In this document: in pieces, positions 8,106 through 16,707 of the stretch | How the letters are laid out: the number at the start of each line of letters is the position of its first letter | Numbering within the stretch: position 1 is the first letter of the stretch | The notes under the pieces: model-generated | Seen by the model: the letters and a program-made list of their open reading frames with translations, nothing else | The model's database searches: none | What the model was told of the DNA's origin: nothing | Source of the DNA: Methylocaldum sp002005105 | GTDB lineage: Bacteria > Pseudomonadota > Gammaproteobacteria > Methylococcales > Methylococcaceae | Assembly (NCBI RefSeq): GCF_051027545.1 | Contig: NZ_CP194902.1 | Location: forward strand, 4,154,001-4,218,000 | Direction: 5' to 3' | DNA length: 64,000 nucleotides | Made by a program: the position numbers and the translations under genes

Positions 8106-8756
8106 TCAAAGACGCCGCCACGGATTGATTCCGTCCGAACGGCACCGGCGCAGATAAAGGGCGATGTAGAGGAGATCGAAAACAATGAAGGCGATGTAGA
8201 CGTAGGCCAGGAACAGGGAGTCGGGCGTCAGTACGTACTGGGCCGGAATCAGCGCGATGCTGCCGATCATTCGCGACAACGCGATATAGACCGACTGCCC
8301 TTTGACGCTTTGCCTGCGCACCAGCAGGTACGGAAAAGAAACCGAGATCAGCAGCTGATCCCCCCATCCGGTGTAATTGCCGTGCCAATCCTGAAATTCG
8401 AAAGTGATGGCCAGGATGCCCGCGAATGCGGTGACCAGCGCCAGACCGAACGCCGGCAGGAACCAACGTTGCGGCAACGCGGACGGAAACTCCTTTCGGC
8501 CGAATCGCAAGTACTGGTAAGCAATCACCAGATCGATTAGAAACCAGATGCCGTTGGCGTAGTTCAGCGGCGGATCATCGGGCAGAAGAAAGGCGAAGAT
8601 GAATTCGTAGGAGAGATTGGTGCAAAGCGGCAGCAACGGCATGCCGTAGGCGCGGTCCTTGAACGCGCGGCGGATGATGAGCAGATAAGCGACGCCCCAC
8701 AAACCCAGACAGGCGATCGAGGAAACGTTGTAGACGAGCTGTTCCGTCGGACTCAT
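8106..8756 (-). CDS. Membrane terpene cyclase, PaxB/Pyr4-like
   Basis: A 216-residue membrane protein with about seven predicted spans and no other domain. It has the layout of fungal transmembrane terpene cyclases (PaxB, Pyr4, AtmB): LWGVAYLLIIRRAFKDRAYGM, then CTNLSYEFIFAFLLP, then WFLIDLVIAYQY, and near the end FDLLYIALY. Glu51 and Asp194 fall where Pyr4 has its essential Glu63 and Asp218. Such enzymes protonate an epoxide or alkene of a prenylated substrate and close rings. It lies 12 bases behind a UbiA prenyltransferase gene, which could supply the prenylated substrate. AAGGAGG precedes the ATG. The substrate is unknown; family assignment is by remembered motifs, not a search. Confidence 0.75.
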   Translation of the reverse strand: MSPTEQLVYNVSSIACLGLWGVAYLLIIRRAFKDRAYGMPLLPLCTNLSYEFIFAFLLPDDPPLNYANGIWFLIDLVIAYQYLRFGRKEFPSALPQRWFLPAFGLALVTAFAGILAITFEFQDWHGNYTGWGDQLLISVSFPYLLVRRQSVKGQSVYIALSRMIGSIALIPAQYVLTPDSLFLAYVYIAFIVFDLLYIALYLRRCRSDGINPWRRL

Positions 8757-8768
8757 GATTTTCCTCCT

Positions 8769-9767
8769 TTAAGCCAAGCCGAGGAACGCCGTCATCCAGG
8801 ACCCGAGCAAGGCGCAGGGCAGCCATAGCGCGAATTCGGCATCGATGGCGGCATCGCCGGGGAGACCGCCCCTCGCCATCACCCTCGCACCGTGGCGAAG
8901 AATGGCCGATACGTATCCGTGCACCAGCGCCAACCCGGTCGTCCACACCGGAATCCAACCGGCGGCCACGAAAGCGATCAGCCAAGCGAGAGCCGCGGCA
9001 TTCACGATGTGGAGCAGCCGCAAGGTATTCGGAATGCCGAGCATCAGCGGCAGCGTGACCACGCCATCGAAGCGGTCGCGCTCCAGATCCTTGAAATCGC
9101 AATAGACGGTATTCAACAAGAACGACAAAAACGTGTAACCGAAAAAGAACGGGACCAGGGACGGCTGATTTCCGCCGACGAAACGGTCCGCGTAGACCAT
9201 TAGCAAGCCCCAGAAAAAGGCCGTGTAAAACGCCTTGAACCCCGGAATGTCCTTGAGCCGCCGATAGCGGAAGAGTCCGCGGGTGAGACTGCCGAACCAT
9301 GGCGTTCCGTAAAGAATCACCGCGATAGGGAACGAGACGAGCAACAGCATCGCAGCCGGACTGCTCGCTATTCCGGTAATCGTCACGGCCGCCGCGAGCG
9401 CGGCGGCACCGAGCACTGAAAAGAATCGTTTCCGACGCCCCAAGGCCAGACTGCGTTTCGAAGCTTGTTCATCATCGAAACGGTCGACATCCGCCAGATG
9501 GTCGATCAGATAGCTGGCGTAGACCAGCAGAAATACGGCTGCGGCCAACGCAGTCGAAATCCGCCCGGTCCCGGCCAGCGCAACCACCGAAACCGCGCTG
9601 GCGGCACCGGCGGGCAATACCAGTCCCAAACGCGCCATGCATTCGACTCCGTAAGACATGAGCCGGCTCAGGCGGGCCATGTTTGAACGCAGCCAATATT
9701 CCCCGGACACCCGGCCGGGTACCGAAAATACGCTGCTGAGATCGAAAATCGGGACGAGCTTGTTCAT
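8769..9767 (-). CDS. UbiA-family prenyltransferase
   Basis: A 332-residue membrane enzyme starting at ATG 9767, which has a strong GAGGAGG site; an upstream in-frame start has none. It carries both Asp-rich motifs of the family: DHLADVD at residues 89-95 and DFKDLERD at 224-231 followed by DGVVTLP. RYRRLKDIPGFKAF (about 168-180) lies between them. UbiA enzymes join a prenyl chain to an aromatic or other acceptor using Mg2+ bound by these Asp residues. It does not look like housekeeping UbiA or MenA. It is followed at once by a membrane terpene cyclase, so the pair probably makes a cyclised prenylated compound. Confidence 0.85.
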   Translation of the reverse strand: MNKLVPIFDLSSVFSVPGRVSGEYWLRSNMARLSRLMSYGVECMARLGLVLPAGAASAVSVVALAGTGRISTALAAAVFLLVYASYLIDHLADVDRFDDEQASKRSLALGRRKRFFSVLGAAALAAAVTITGIASSPAAMLLLVSFPIAVILYGTPWFGSLTRGLFRYRRLKDIPGFKAFYTAFFWGLLMVYADRFVGGNQPSLVPFFFGYTFLSFLLNTVYCDFKDLERDRFDGVVTLPLMLGIPNTLRLLHIVNAAALAWLIAFVAAGWIPVWTTGLALVHGYVSAILRHGARVMARGGLPGDAAIDAEFALWLPCALLGSWMTAFLGLA

Positions 9768-9892
9768 GGAATTCCTCCTCGGTTTGAGCCGGCGTTTCGG
9801 CACGGCCCGGTTGATGGTCAGTTCGTCGCGGGCTGATCGGTGGCTCTCGCGTCCCGCAACGCGACGCTATTTCAGGGGAGGAACGTTTCTGA

Positions 9893-9937
9893 AGGATTTC
9901 CCGAAATGGGAGATTTGTTTCGTTCGTAACTCGATCG
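9893..9937 (-). promoter_or_regulatory. Conserved upstream block D
   Basis: Plus-strand text CGTTTCTGAAGGATTTCCCG, then GGGAGATTTGTTTCGTTCGTAAC. It is the fourth copy of the block found before the genes at 2933, 4647 and 7640, here about 125 bases before the UbiA gene. Confidence 0.5.
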
Positions 9938-9966
9938 TTTCGGACTTATTTCGGGCGGAGGGCGCT

Positions 9967-9986
9967 GGGCGCAAACCCTTGCGCCC
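9967..9986. terminator. Hairpin after the VOC gene
   Basis: A perfect 8-bp stem GGGCGCAA / TTGCGCCC with a 4-base loop, about 60 bases past the stop of the VOC-family gene. No T-run follows, so it may be a factor-dependent or structural stop rather than a classic terminator. Confidence 0.35.
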
Positions 9987-10045
9987 GACAACGACAGCCG
10001 CCCGAAGAGATCGATCTCCCTTCTTGGCGGCTCGGGATAAGAAAT

Positions 10046-10420
10046 CTAGACCGGTAGTTCGATGAGCTCGAAGGTATTGTTGTCCGGATCCCGGCAAAAC
10101 AGCGCCGGGCGGCCGGATTTACTCACGCTATAGCTCACCCCTGCTTGTTCGAGGTCGCGTTTGATCGCCGCCAGGTCCGCGACGTTCAAAGCCACGTGGC
10201 GGTCGAGTCCGCCGTGTTCCGGACGCTCTGCCGCTGCATCGGGATTCGGTACCTGAAGCAAATGGATCTGCTGCGCGCCGATCTCGTACCAAACCCCGTC
10301 GAAGGGCATACGCGGACGCTTGTCGCTGGGCGTCAATCCGAGAACGCCCTCGTAGAACCGCCGCGAGGCATCCAAATCGCTGACAATCAATGAGGCGTGA
10401 TTAAAACCGATGACTTTCAT
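10046..10420 (-). CDS. VOC-family (glyoxalase/dioxygenase-fold) protein
   Basis: A 124-residue single-module vicinal-oxygen-chelate protein. FNHASLIVSDLDASRRFYEGVLGL is the first beta-alpha unit with His8 as a metal ligand. HGGLDRHVALNVADL carries the second His, and FCRDPDNNTFELIE ends with the metal-binding Glu (E-L-I-E). Length and order match glyoxalase-like proteins common next to glyQ in proteobacteria. Substrate not determinable from sequence. It is divergent from glyQ. Confidence 0.85.
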   Translation of the reverse strand: MKVIGFNHASLIVSDLDASRRFYEGVLGLTPSDKRPRMPFDGVWYEIGAQQIHLLQVPNPDAAAERPEHGGLDRHVALNVADLAAIKRDLEQAGVSYSVSKSGRPALFCRDPDNNTFELIELPV

Positions 10421-10528
10421 AGGCCCTCTAAACTAAGTTCGCGAATTCTCAAGACGGGGTATTTTGTCGCCGACATCCCGGCCGCACAATCCGTTACCGC
10501 AATGATCGGTGCTATCGTCATTTCGGGA

Positions 10529-10534
10529 TATAAT
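10529..10534 (+). promoter_or_regulatory. Probable -10 box of the glyQS operon
   Basis: A perfect TATAAT 37 bases before the GTG proposed as the glyQ start. Transcription would begin near 10541, downstream of the earlier in-frame ATG at 10509, which argues against that start. No clear -35 box is seen. Confidence 0.5.
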
Positions 10535-10565
10535 CGACGACTTTGATCAACCATCCGAAACCGTT

Positions 10566-11498
10566 GTGGCCAGTCAAACCATAGCTAAACGCGACGTTTC
10601 CACTTTTCAGGGACTGATTCTGGCGCTGCAGGAGTACTGGGCGGCACAGGGCTGCGTCATCATGCAGCCTCTGGACATGGAGGTAGGGGCAGGCACTTTC
10701 CACCCCGCGACATTCCTTCGGGCCATAGGCCCGGAGCCCTGGAACACCGCCTACGTGCAACCCTCCCGCCGGCCCACCGACGGCCGCTACGGCGAGAACC
10801 CCAACCGGCTCCAGCATTATTACCAGTTTCAGGTCATTCTCAAACCGAATCCGCCCGATATCCAGGAGCTGTATCTGGGGTCCCTCCGCTTTCTCGGCTT
10901 CGATCTGCTAGAGCACGACGTCCGCTTCGTCGAGGACAATTGGGAATCGCCGACCCTGGGCGCCTGGGGCCTGGGTTGGGAGGTCTGGCTGAACGGCATG
11001 GAGGTCACGCAGTTCACGTATTTCCAGCAAGTGGGGGGGCTGGACTGCCGCCCGGTCAGCGGCGAAATCACCTACGGATTGGAACGCATCGCCATGTACC
11101 TGCAAGGGGTCGAAAGCGTGTTCGATCTGGTCTGGACGCGCGGACCGAATGGGCCGGTTACCTACGGCGACGTCTACCACCAGAACGAGGTGGAAATGTC
11201 GTCTTTCAATTTCGAGCACGCCGACACCGAGTTCCTGTTCGGCTGCTTCGATACTTACGAGCGCGAGTGCCAGAAACTGATCGCGCAGGATTTACCCTTA
11301 CCCGCCTACGAAATGGTGTTGAAAGCTTCGCACTCCTTCAATTTGCTGGACGCGCGCCGAGCCATATCGGTCACCGAGCGCCAGCGCTATATCCTCCGTG
11401 TCCGCGACTTGGCCAAATCCGTCGCGGAAGCCTACTACCAGCGCCGCGAAAAGCTCGGTTTTCCGCTGCTGACCCCGAGGAGTGCCGGCGATGAGTGA
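10566..11498 (+). CDS. glyQ: Glycine--tRNA ligase alpha subunit
   Basis: Charges tRNA-Gly with glycine as the catalytic subunit of the bacterial alpha2beta2 enzyme. From the GTG the protein is 310 residues, the usual length. It contains the family hallmarks TFQGLILALQEYWAAQGCVI, GAGTFHPATFLRAIGPEPW, the YVQPSRRPTDGRYGENPNR motif 1/2 region and ASHSFNLLDARRAISVTER. The start at 10566 fits the family length and the upstream -10 box. Its last 8 bases overlap the start of glyS, so the two subunits are translationally coupled. Confidence 0.95.
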   Translation: MASQTIAKRDVSTFQGLILALQEYWAAQGCVIMQPLDMEVGAGTFHPATFLRAIGPEPWNTAYVQPSRRPTDGRYGENPNRLQHYYQFQVILKPNPPDIQELYLGSLRFLGFDLLEHDVRFVEDNWESPTLGAWGLGWEVWLNGMEVTQFTYFQQVGGLDCRPVSGEITYGLERIAMYLQGVESVFDLVWTRGPNGPVTYGDVYHQNEVEMSSFNFEHADTEFLFGCFDTYERECQKLIAQDLPLPAYEMVLKASHSFNLLDARRAISVTERQRYILRVRDLAKSVAEAYYQRREKLGFPLLTPRSAGDE

Positions 11499-13566
11499 AA
11501 CCCGCGATCTTCTGTTCGAACTGGGCACCGAGGAATTGCCGCCCAAGTCCCTGCTTACGCTAAGCCTGGCACTGAAAGGCAACGTCGAGAGCGGTCTCGC
11601 CAGAGCCGCGCTGAACTTCGATGACGTCGTACCCTATGCGGGGCCGCGGCGGCTTGCGGTACGGGTGAAAGGCTTGGCGACCGCCCAACCCGACCAGACC
11701 GTCGAAAGGCGGGGCCCTGCGCTCAATGCCGCCTATCAGCCGGACGGTTCGCCCTCCAAGGCTCTGGAAGGCTTCATGAAGAGCTGCGGCGCCACGCTCG
11801 AACAGCTCACCACCATCGAAACCGATAAGGGCGCGTGGATCGGGTTCCGCCAGGAGGTAAAGGGCGGCCGAACCGAGGATTTGATCCCTGATATTCTGCG
11901 CCAGTCGCTGGCCGCCTTGCCCATCGCGAAACGCATGCGCTGGGGGGCCGGAACCGCCGAATTCGTGCGCCCGGTACATTGGATCGTGCTGCTGTTCGGC
12001 AGCGAAGTGATCGAGGCCGAAATCCTGAGCGTACCCGCGGGCCGCGTGACTTACGGCCACCGCTTCCACCATCCCGACGGCCTGGTTCTGAACGAGCCCG
12101 GCGAATACGCCGAAAAGCTGCTCGAAGAAGGCTTCGTCATCGCCGACTTCGAGACCCGCAAGGCCAAGATCCGCGAGTCGGCCAAAACCACCGCGGTCAC
12201 GGTCAACGGTTGCGCGCACATCGAGGCCGATCTGCTGGACGAAGTCGCATCCCTGGTCGAATGGCCGGTACCAATTCTGGGCGGGTTCGATGCCCGCTAC
12301 CTGTCCCTTCCACCGGAAGTGCTGATCACCACCATGCAGGCGAATCAGAAGTATTTTCCGGTGAAGGATAAAGAAGGCGGTCTGCTGCCCTACTTCATCA
12401 CCTTCAGCAATCTGGACAGCCGCTCCCCGGACACCGTACGCGCCGGAAACGAAAGAGTCGTGCGCCCTCGCCTATCGGACGCCGAATTCTTCTGGAACCA
12501 GGATCGCAAGCAAACCCTCGAAAGCCGGGTGCCCGACCTGGCGCAGATCACCTTCCAAAAGACCCTGGGGTCGCTGCTCGACAAGACCGAGCGGGTCAAG
12601 CGCCTGGCCGTGATCATCGCCGAGCGTCTGAACACGGAAAGCGCCTGGGTCGAACGCGCGTCTCTTCTCGCCAAAGCCGATCTGCTGAGCCTGATGGTCG
12701 GCGAGTTTCCCGAGCTGCAGGGCACCATGGGCCGCTACTATGCCCTGGCGGAGGGTGAGCCGGAGGAGATCGCCGCCGCCATCGAGGAACAATATCTGCC
12801 GAAGGTGTCGGGCGGTCCCGTGCCGCGAACGGGCACCGGCCTGATGCTGGCTCTGGCCGAAAAGATCGACACCTTGACCGGCATCTTCAGCGCCGGCCTG
12901 ATACCGACCGGCGACAAAGACCCCTACGCTTTGCGCCGCGCCGCCTTGGGCGCCATCCGCATCCTGCTCGAGGGGGAATTGGATCTGGATCTTCCGGAGC
13001 TCCTGGATTCAGCCCTGGCGCAGTTCCCCCATCCGTTCGACGCCGAAACGGTACATGCGAACGTTTACGACTTCATCCTCGAACGGCTCCGCGGTTACTG
13101 CCTGGAGCGCGGCGTCCGCCACGACGAGTTCGAGGCCGTTCTGGCGGTCAGGCCCGGCCGCCTGCCGGACTTTGACCGGCGCCTGAAAGCCGTTCGCGAA
13201 TTCCGCCGCCTGGCCGAGGCCGAGAGCCTTTCCGCGGCCAACAAGCGGATACGCAATATCCTGCGCAAGGCGGAAGAGGAAGTCGTCGCCAATGTCGACG
13301 ATCACGTGCTGACGGAAACGGAAGAGAAACATCTGTTGGAGGCCGCGCGGCAAGCCAAGGAAGACATTCTTCCGCTGCTGCACGAACGGGACTATACGGC
13401 GGCCTTGTGCCGTCTGGCGCAGCTCCGGGAAACGGTGGACGCCTTCTTCGACAGCGTCATGGTGATGACCGAGGATGCCGAGCTTCGCCGCAACCGGCTG
13501 GGCCTCTTGGCGATCGTCGAAGGACTGTTCCTCAACATCGCCGACATCTCGAAGCTTCAGGGATAA
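11491..13566 (+). CDS. glyS: Glycine--tRNA ligase beta subunit
   Basis: A 691-residue tRNA-binding subunit of the glycyl-tRNA synthetase. It begins SETRDLLFELGTEELPPKSL, the conserved beta-subunit start. FVRPVHWIVLLFGSEVI, LITTMQANQKYFPV and YALRRAALGAIRILLE (HD-like and anticodon-binding regions) follow in order. GAGGAG lies before ATG 11491, which overlaps the end of glyQ. No frameshifts are seen, in contrast to the transfer genes at the other end of the window. Confidence 0.95.
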   Translation: MSETRDLLFELGTEELPPKSLLTLSLALKGNVESGLARAALNFDDVVPYAGPRRLAVRVKGLATAQPDQTVERRGPALNAAYQPDGSPSKALEGFMKSCGATLEQLTTIETDKGAWIGFRQEVKGGRTEDLIPDILRQSLAALPIAKRMRWGAGTAEFVRPVHWIVLLFGSEVIEAEILSVPAGRVTYGHRFHHPDGLVLNEPGEYAEKLLEEGFVIADFETRKAKIRESAKTTAVTVNGCAHIEADLLDEVASLVEWPVPILGGFDARYLSLPPEVLITTMQANQKYFPVKDKEGGLLPYFITFSNLDSRSPDTVRAGNERVVRPRLSDAEFFWNQDRKQTLESRVPDLAQITFQKTLGSLLDKTERVKRLAVIIAERLNTESAWVERASLLAKADLLSLMVGEFPELQGTMGRYYALAEGEPEEIAAAIEEQYLPKVSGGPVPRTGTGLMLALAEKIDTLTGIFSAGLIPTGDKDPYALRRAALGAIRILLEGELDLDLPELLDSALAQFPHPFDAETVHANVYDFILERLRGYCLERGVRHDEFEAVLAVRPGRLPDFDRRLKAVREFRRLAEAESLSAANKRIRNILRKAEEEVVANVDDHVLTETEEKHLLEAARQAKEDILPLLHERDYTAALCRLAQLRETVDAFFDSVMVMTEDAELRRNRLGLLAIVEGLFLNIADISKLQG

Positions 13567-13579
13567 GCGGTCCCGCGGC

Positions 13580-14122
13580 ATGTCGAAATTCGTCATTCTG
13601 GACCGCGACGGCGTCGTCAACGAGGACTCCTACGCCTATATCAAGTCGCCCGACGAATGGGTGCCCATTCCCGGCAGCCTCGAAGCGATCTCGCTTCTGA
13701 CCCGCGGCGGCTTTCGCGTCGTCATCCTGACGAATCAATCCGGCATCGCCCGCGGATTGTTCAATCTGGCTACGCTGGAAGGTATCCATCAAAAGATGCG
13801 CGATGCCGTCGAGTCTGCCGGAGGACGGATCGAGGAGATTTTCTTCTGCCCGCACGGCCCGGAAGACGGCTGCGGCTGCCGGAAGCCCGAGCCGGGCTTG
13901 TTCCGCGCCTTTGCCGAAAAATATCAGGTCGATCTGAGGTCCGTACCCGCGGTGGGCGATTCCTTCCGGGACGTTCAGGCCGCACAGGCGGCCGGGGCGC
14001 AACCCATCCTGGTTGAAACGGGCAAAGGCATGCGGACTTTGGCCCGCCATCCGGATCTCGACCTTCCTATTTTTCCAAATCTCTATGCAGCGGCCCAATA
14101 TATCCTTTTTAACGCTGATTAG
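13580..14122 (+). CDS. gmhB: D-glycero-beta-D-manno-heptose-1,7-bisphosphate 7-phosphatase
   Basis: A 180-residue HAD-superfamily phosphatase of the ADP-heptose pathway for lipopolysaccharide core. The catalytic loop LDRDGVVN (nucleophile Asp and general acid Asp), the TNQSGIARG motif and the Zn-binding cluster CPHGPEDGCGCRKPEPG are all present. VGDSFRDVQAA provides the acidic C-terminal motif. It starts 14 bases after glyS and overlaps the plsC-type gene by 38 bases. Confidence 0.95.
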   Translation: MSKFVILDRDGVVNEDSYAYIKSPDEWVPIPGSLEAISLLTRGGFRVVILTNQSGIARGLFNLATLEGIHQKMRDAVESAGGRIEEIFFCPHGPEDGCGCRKPEPGLFRAFAEKYQVDLRSVPAVGDSFRDVQAAQAAGAQPILVETGKGMRTLARHPDLDLPIFPNLYAAAQYILFNAD

Positions 14123-14882
14123 CGTTTGTTTGCGTTCGACTCTCTATTTCATCGGCCAGGTCTTGTCTACCCTCCTGCTGGGGCCGGTGCTGCTGACGGC
14201 CTATCCGCTCCGGTTCGAAACCCGCTATGCCATCGCCGGCCTATGGGTACGGTTCAACTTATGGATGTTGGAAACCGTTTGCGGCTTGAAGTATGAGGTG
14301 CGCGGGCTCGAGAACATCCCGGAGCGAAGCGGCATCATACTCTGCAAACATCAATCCGCCTGGGAAACTCTGGCTTTGCAAGCCATATTCCCGCCCCTGG
14401 TGTTCATTCTGAAGCGCGAATTGCTGCGCATCCCGGTATGGGGTTGGGCCATGGCTACCTTGGAACCGATCGCCATCAACCGGCAGGCGAAATCCGCCGC
14501 CATGAAGCAGATCCTGAGGGACGGCGAAAAACGACTGAAAGACGGGCGCTGGGTCGTCATTTTCCCCGAGGGAACTAGGGTCGCGCCCGGACAGAAAGGA
14601 CGCTACGGGACTAGCGGCGGAATACTCGCTCATCGCGTCGGCTGTCCGGTAGTCCCCGTCGCCCACAATGCCGGCGAATACTGGACACGGCGGGCTTTTC
14701 TCAAATTTCCCGGTGTTATCCAGGTGCGCATCGGACCGCCGATCGATGCGACCACGCTGAGCTCCAGCGAAATCAATCATCAAGCGGAACAGTGGATCGA
14801 AAGCCGAATGGCCGAAATCAGCGGCTTCGGCCCGTACGCGGGGACGTTTCCACCGAGCGGCGCGCCGACGGTATCGCAGTAG
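14085..14882 (+). CDS. plsC: 1-acyl-sn-glycerol-3-phosphate acyltransferase
   Basis: A 265-residue membrane-bound acyltransferase that adds the second acyl chain to lysophosphatidic acid. An N-terminal hydrophobic segment is followed by CKHQSAWETLAL, where His-x4-Asp is varied to H-x4-E, as in a large PlsC subgroup. Further motifs are KRELLRIPVWGWAMA, the glycerol-phosphate-binding FPEGTRVAPGQ and a V-P-V-A-H-N block. The ATG at 14085 lies inside the 3' end of gmhB, as in many gammaproteobacteria, so the glyQ-glyS-gmhB-plsC unit is probably one operon. Confidence 0.88.
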   Translation: MQRPNISFLTLISVCLRSTLYFIGQVLSTLLLGPVLLTAYPLRFETRYAIAGLWVRFNLWMLETVCGLKYEVRGLENIPERSGIILCKHQSAWETLALQAIFPPLVFILKRELLRIPVWGWAMATLEPIAINRQAKSAAMKQILRDGEKRLKDGRWVVIFPEGTRVAPGQKGRYGTSGGILAHRVGCPVVPVAHNAGEYWTRRAFLKFPGVIQVRIGPPIDATTLSSSEINHQAEQWIESRMAEISGFGPYAGTFPPSGAPTVSQ

Positions 14883-14908
14883 TCCCGTTTCGGCTTCCGG
14901 GCTGAATT

Positions 14909-15008
14909 GATAGGTCGGAAATCCCTTGCCGACGAATGCGGTCTGTCCAGTCTCTCCGATGGCAAACGGTCGCGTTAGGGCTTTGTCGGCAAAGGATTGC
15001 CGACCTAC
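14909..15008. repeat. REP-like core, copy 5
   Basis: TAGGTCGGAAATCCCTTGCC and, inverted about 60 bases later, GTCGGCAAAGGATTGCCGAC. The spacer shares GCAAACGGTCGC.TTAG with copy 1. No TAGAGC-type ends are found here, so this is the core alone. It lies between the convergent plsC and GH57 genes. Confidence 0.6.
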
Positions 15009-15055
15009 AACTGGGCTTGGACAAAGGGAAGGCAGCCGTTCCGGGTTCTCGCGTG

Positions 15056-16234
15056 CTAGGAACCGCGTGCTCTGTAGCGCTGCAAACAAGCCTCGGCTTC
15101 ATCCAGGTCGTTATGACAGCGGTGCACCCAGTCTTCGCCCCAATAGAAGTTGCAGCTCGTTTCGGCACGCAATAGCCGCCAGAAGGCTTCGTTCAGTTCA
15201 CCCTGCTCCTCTTCTGTCAAATCCTTGGCTACAGCGGCATTTCGGGCTTGGTGTACCGCCATGCTTACGGCCTGCAATCGCGCCAGAGAATCTTTTTGCG
15301 TTTGCGAACCGGTCCATTGCAGAAAATCCCGTCCGTGATGCCAACCGGTATTCCAGGCTCCGGTTCTTACCGTAACTTCACCGTACGCGCCGAATCGGTC
15401 CAAATAATCCTTGATAAAAGCCGGTTGAATTAAACTTTTCTTGCGGGCTTCATCCAACAATTCCCGGTAAAACGCACCCCAAAAATTCACCTCGTTGGTC
15501 GTGTTCCGGAACCAACCCCCGTTCTCGCCGTCCGTGCAGGTCGTGACCAGCGGTTCGAAATCGCAGCATTGCGTTCGCTGAGCCAGTTCTTTCGCGAACC
15601 AAACGTAGTCCATGCCCGATTCCTGAGCGTCCGAAAGCTCCCGGTCGCGTACGATGACGATGATTTCCGACCCGTTATGGCGAGCAATATGGGGCCGATA
15701 CCGGAGTTCGTGCCATTGCATGGGCGTCACCGGCTCCACGTGCTCGCTGTCGACGATTACATAGCGATAGCCAAATTTCTTGAGCAGCGGAATCAGCTCC
15801 ATGGAAAATCCCATCTCGGGAGGCCAAAACCCTTGGAACGAATTCCGCCAAAACAGATGGCCGGCAATGGCCTGCCAGCGTGCCAGATGTTCGTCGCGAT
15901 CCGCCTCGGGGATGAGCGGCAACACCGGGTGGTAATAGCCCGTACCGAGGATGTCGATGATCCGCTCGTTCTGGAGGTGCCAAATCAGCGACCCGCAATC
16001 GACGATGCCGTAAACGCGGCTCTGGAATTCCGGATTCGACAAGGTTTCGAGGAGCGTCCCGGAAAGCGACAGATGGACCCGCGCGATGTCGTCGTAATCC
16101 CATAGGAATCTCGGAATCCGATCGTAGGCATAAAGAATTTCCCGAGCCTCCCAGGGCTGTTCGGAAAGGAGATGGTCCAGATTGCCGGGCGGCTGATGCA
16201 GGTTCAATACCAGGGCGTGATGAATGGCAGACAT
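15056..16234 (-). CDS. Glycoside hydrolase family 57 protein
   Basis: A 392-residue alpha-glucan-active enzyme of family GH57. The N-terminal strand holds the HQPPGNL motif. FWPPEMGFS carries the candidate nucleophile Glu140, and TTCTDGENGGWF carries the candidate acid/base Asp235. GH57 enzymes cleave or rearrange alpha-1,4 or alpha-1,6 glucans by a retaining mechanism; exact specificity (amylase, branching enzyme or glucanotransferase) cannot be told. No signal peptide, so cytoplasmic, and probably linked to glycogen. A GH15 tail at 20834 hints that glycogen genes were once close by. Confidence 0.85.
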   Translation of the reverse strand: MSAIHHALVLNLHQPPGNLDHLLSEQPWEAREILYAYDRIPRFLWDYDDIARVHLSLSGTLLETLSNPEFQSRVYGIVDCGSLIWHLQNERIIDILGTGYYHPVLPLIPEADRDEHLARWQAIAGHLFWRNSFQGFWPPEMGFSMELIPLLKKFGYRYVIVDSEHVEPVTPMQWHELRYRPHIARHNGSEIIVIVRDRELSDAQESGMDYVWFAKELAQRTQCCDFEPLVTTCTDGENGGWFRNTTNEVNFWGAFYRELLDEARKKSLIQPAFIKDYLDRFGAYGEVTVRTGAWNTGWHHGRDFLQWTGSQTQKDSLARLQAVSMAVHQARNAAVAKDLTEEEQGELNEAFWRLLRAETSCNFYWGEDWVHRCHNDLDEAEACLQRYRARGS

Positions 16235-16368
16235 AATCCCTCGATGTGTTCAACTCGATCACGAACTCGTGAGGCTTATTATGCCTTCTGGCGAGTCCGT
16301 TTGGGACACGCGGGCGTGGGCGAGTTTCGCTTCAGAATGGCGGGCGAAGTGGGATTAAAGCGCTGCGT

Positions 16369-16707
16369 TCAAGGATCGGCCGATCTTTCCACTCCATCGA
16401 CGAACAGCTTCTTGACGGAGCCGTTGGCGATGTATTTCACGACCGAATTCTTCCCTACGGTGCCGTAGGACACGCCGTTCCACGTCAGTCTGCCGTCCTT
16501 GACCTCCACGCGATCGCCGTTAATCGAGATGATCCCCTGTTGACCGCTAATCACGGCCTGCGCGTGGGAGCCTCCGAGCGAAACGGAGGAGACCGAACTG
16601 GACACGGTTGAACTTGAAACGTTGGCCGCGTAAGCCGCGGTGCCCTGTCCCGTCGAACACATAAGTAGGAGCGATGAAGCGAATGTCAAGAACTGTTCCT
16701 TGTTCAT
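16369..16707 (-). CDS. Small exported protein, unknown
   Basis: A 112-residue protein with a signal peptide (cleavage after GTAAYA, about residue 28). The next stretch is very rich in Ser and Val (SSSTVSSSVSSVSLGG). The C-terminal half repeats short beta-hairpin patterns (ISINGDRVEVKDGRLTWNGVSYG). No family is recognised. A GGGAGG site precedes the ATG. It stands alone between the GH57 gene and tRNA-Thr. Confidence 0.7.
   Translation of the reverse strand: MNKEQFLTFASSLLLMCSTGQGTAAYAANVSSSTVSSSVSSVSLGGSHAQAVISGQQGIISINGDRVEVKDGRLTWNGVSYGTVGKNSVVKYIANGSVKKLFVDGVERSADP

Noticed and set aside
10509..10565. Earlier ATG start for glyQ
   Set aside because: It lies upstream of a perfect -10 box and adds residues not found in the family.
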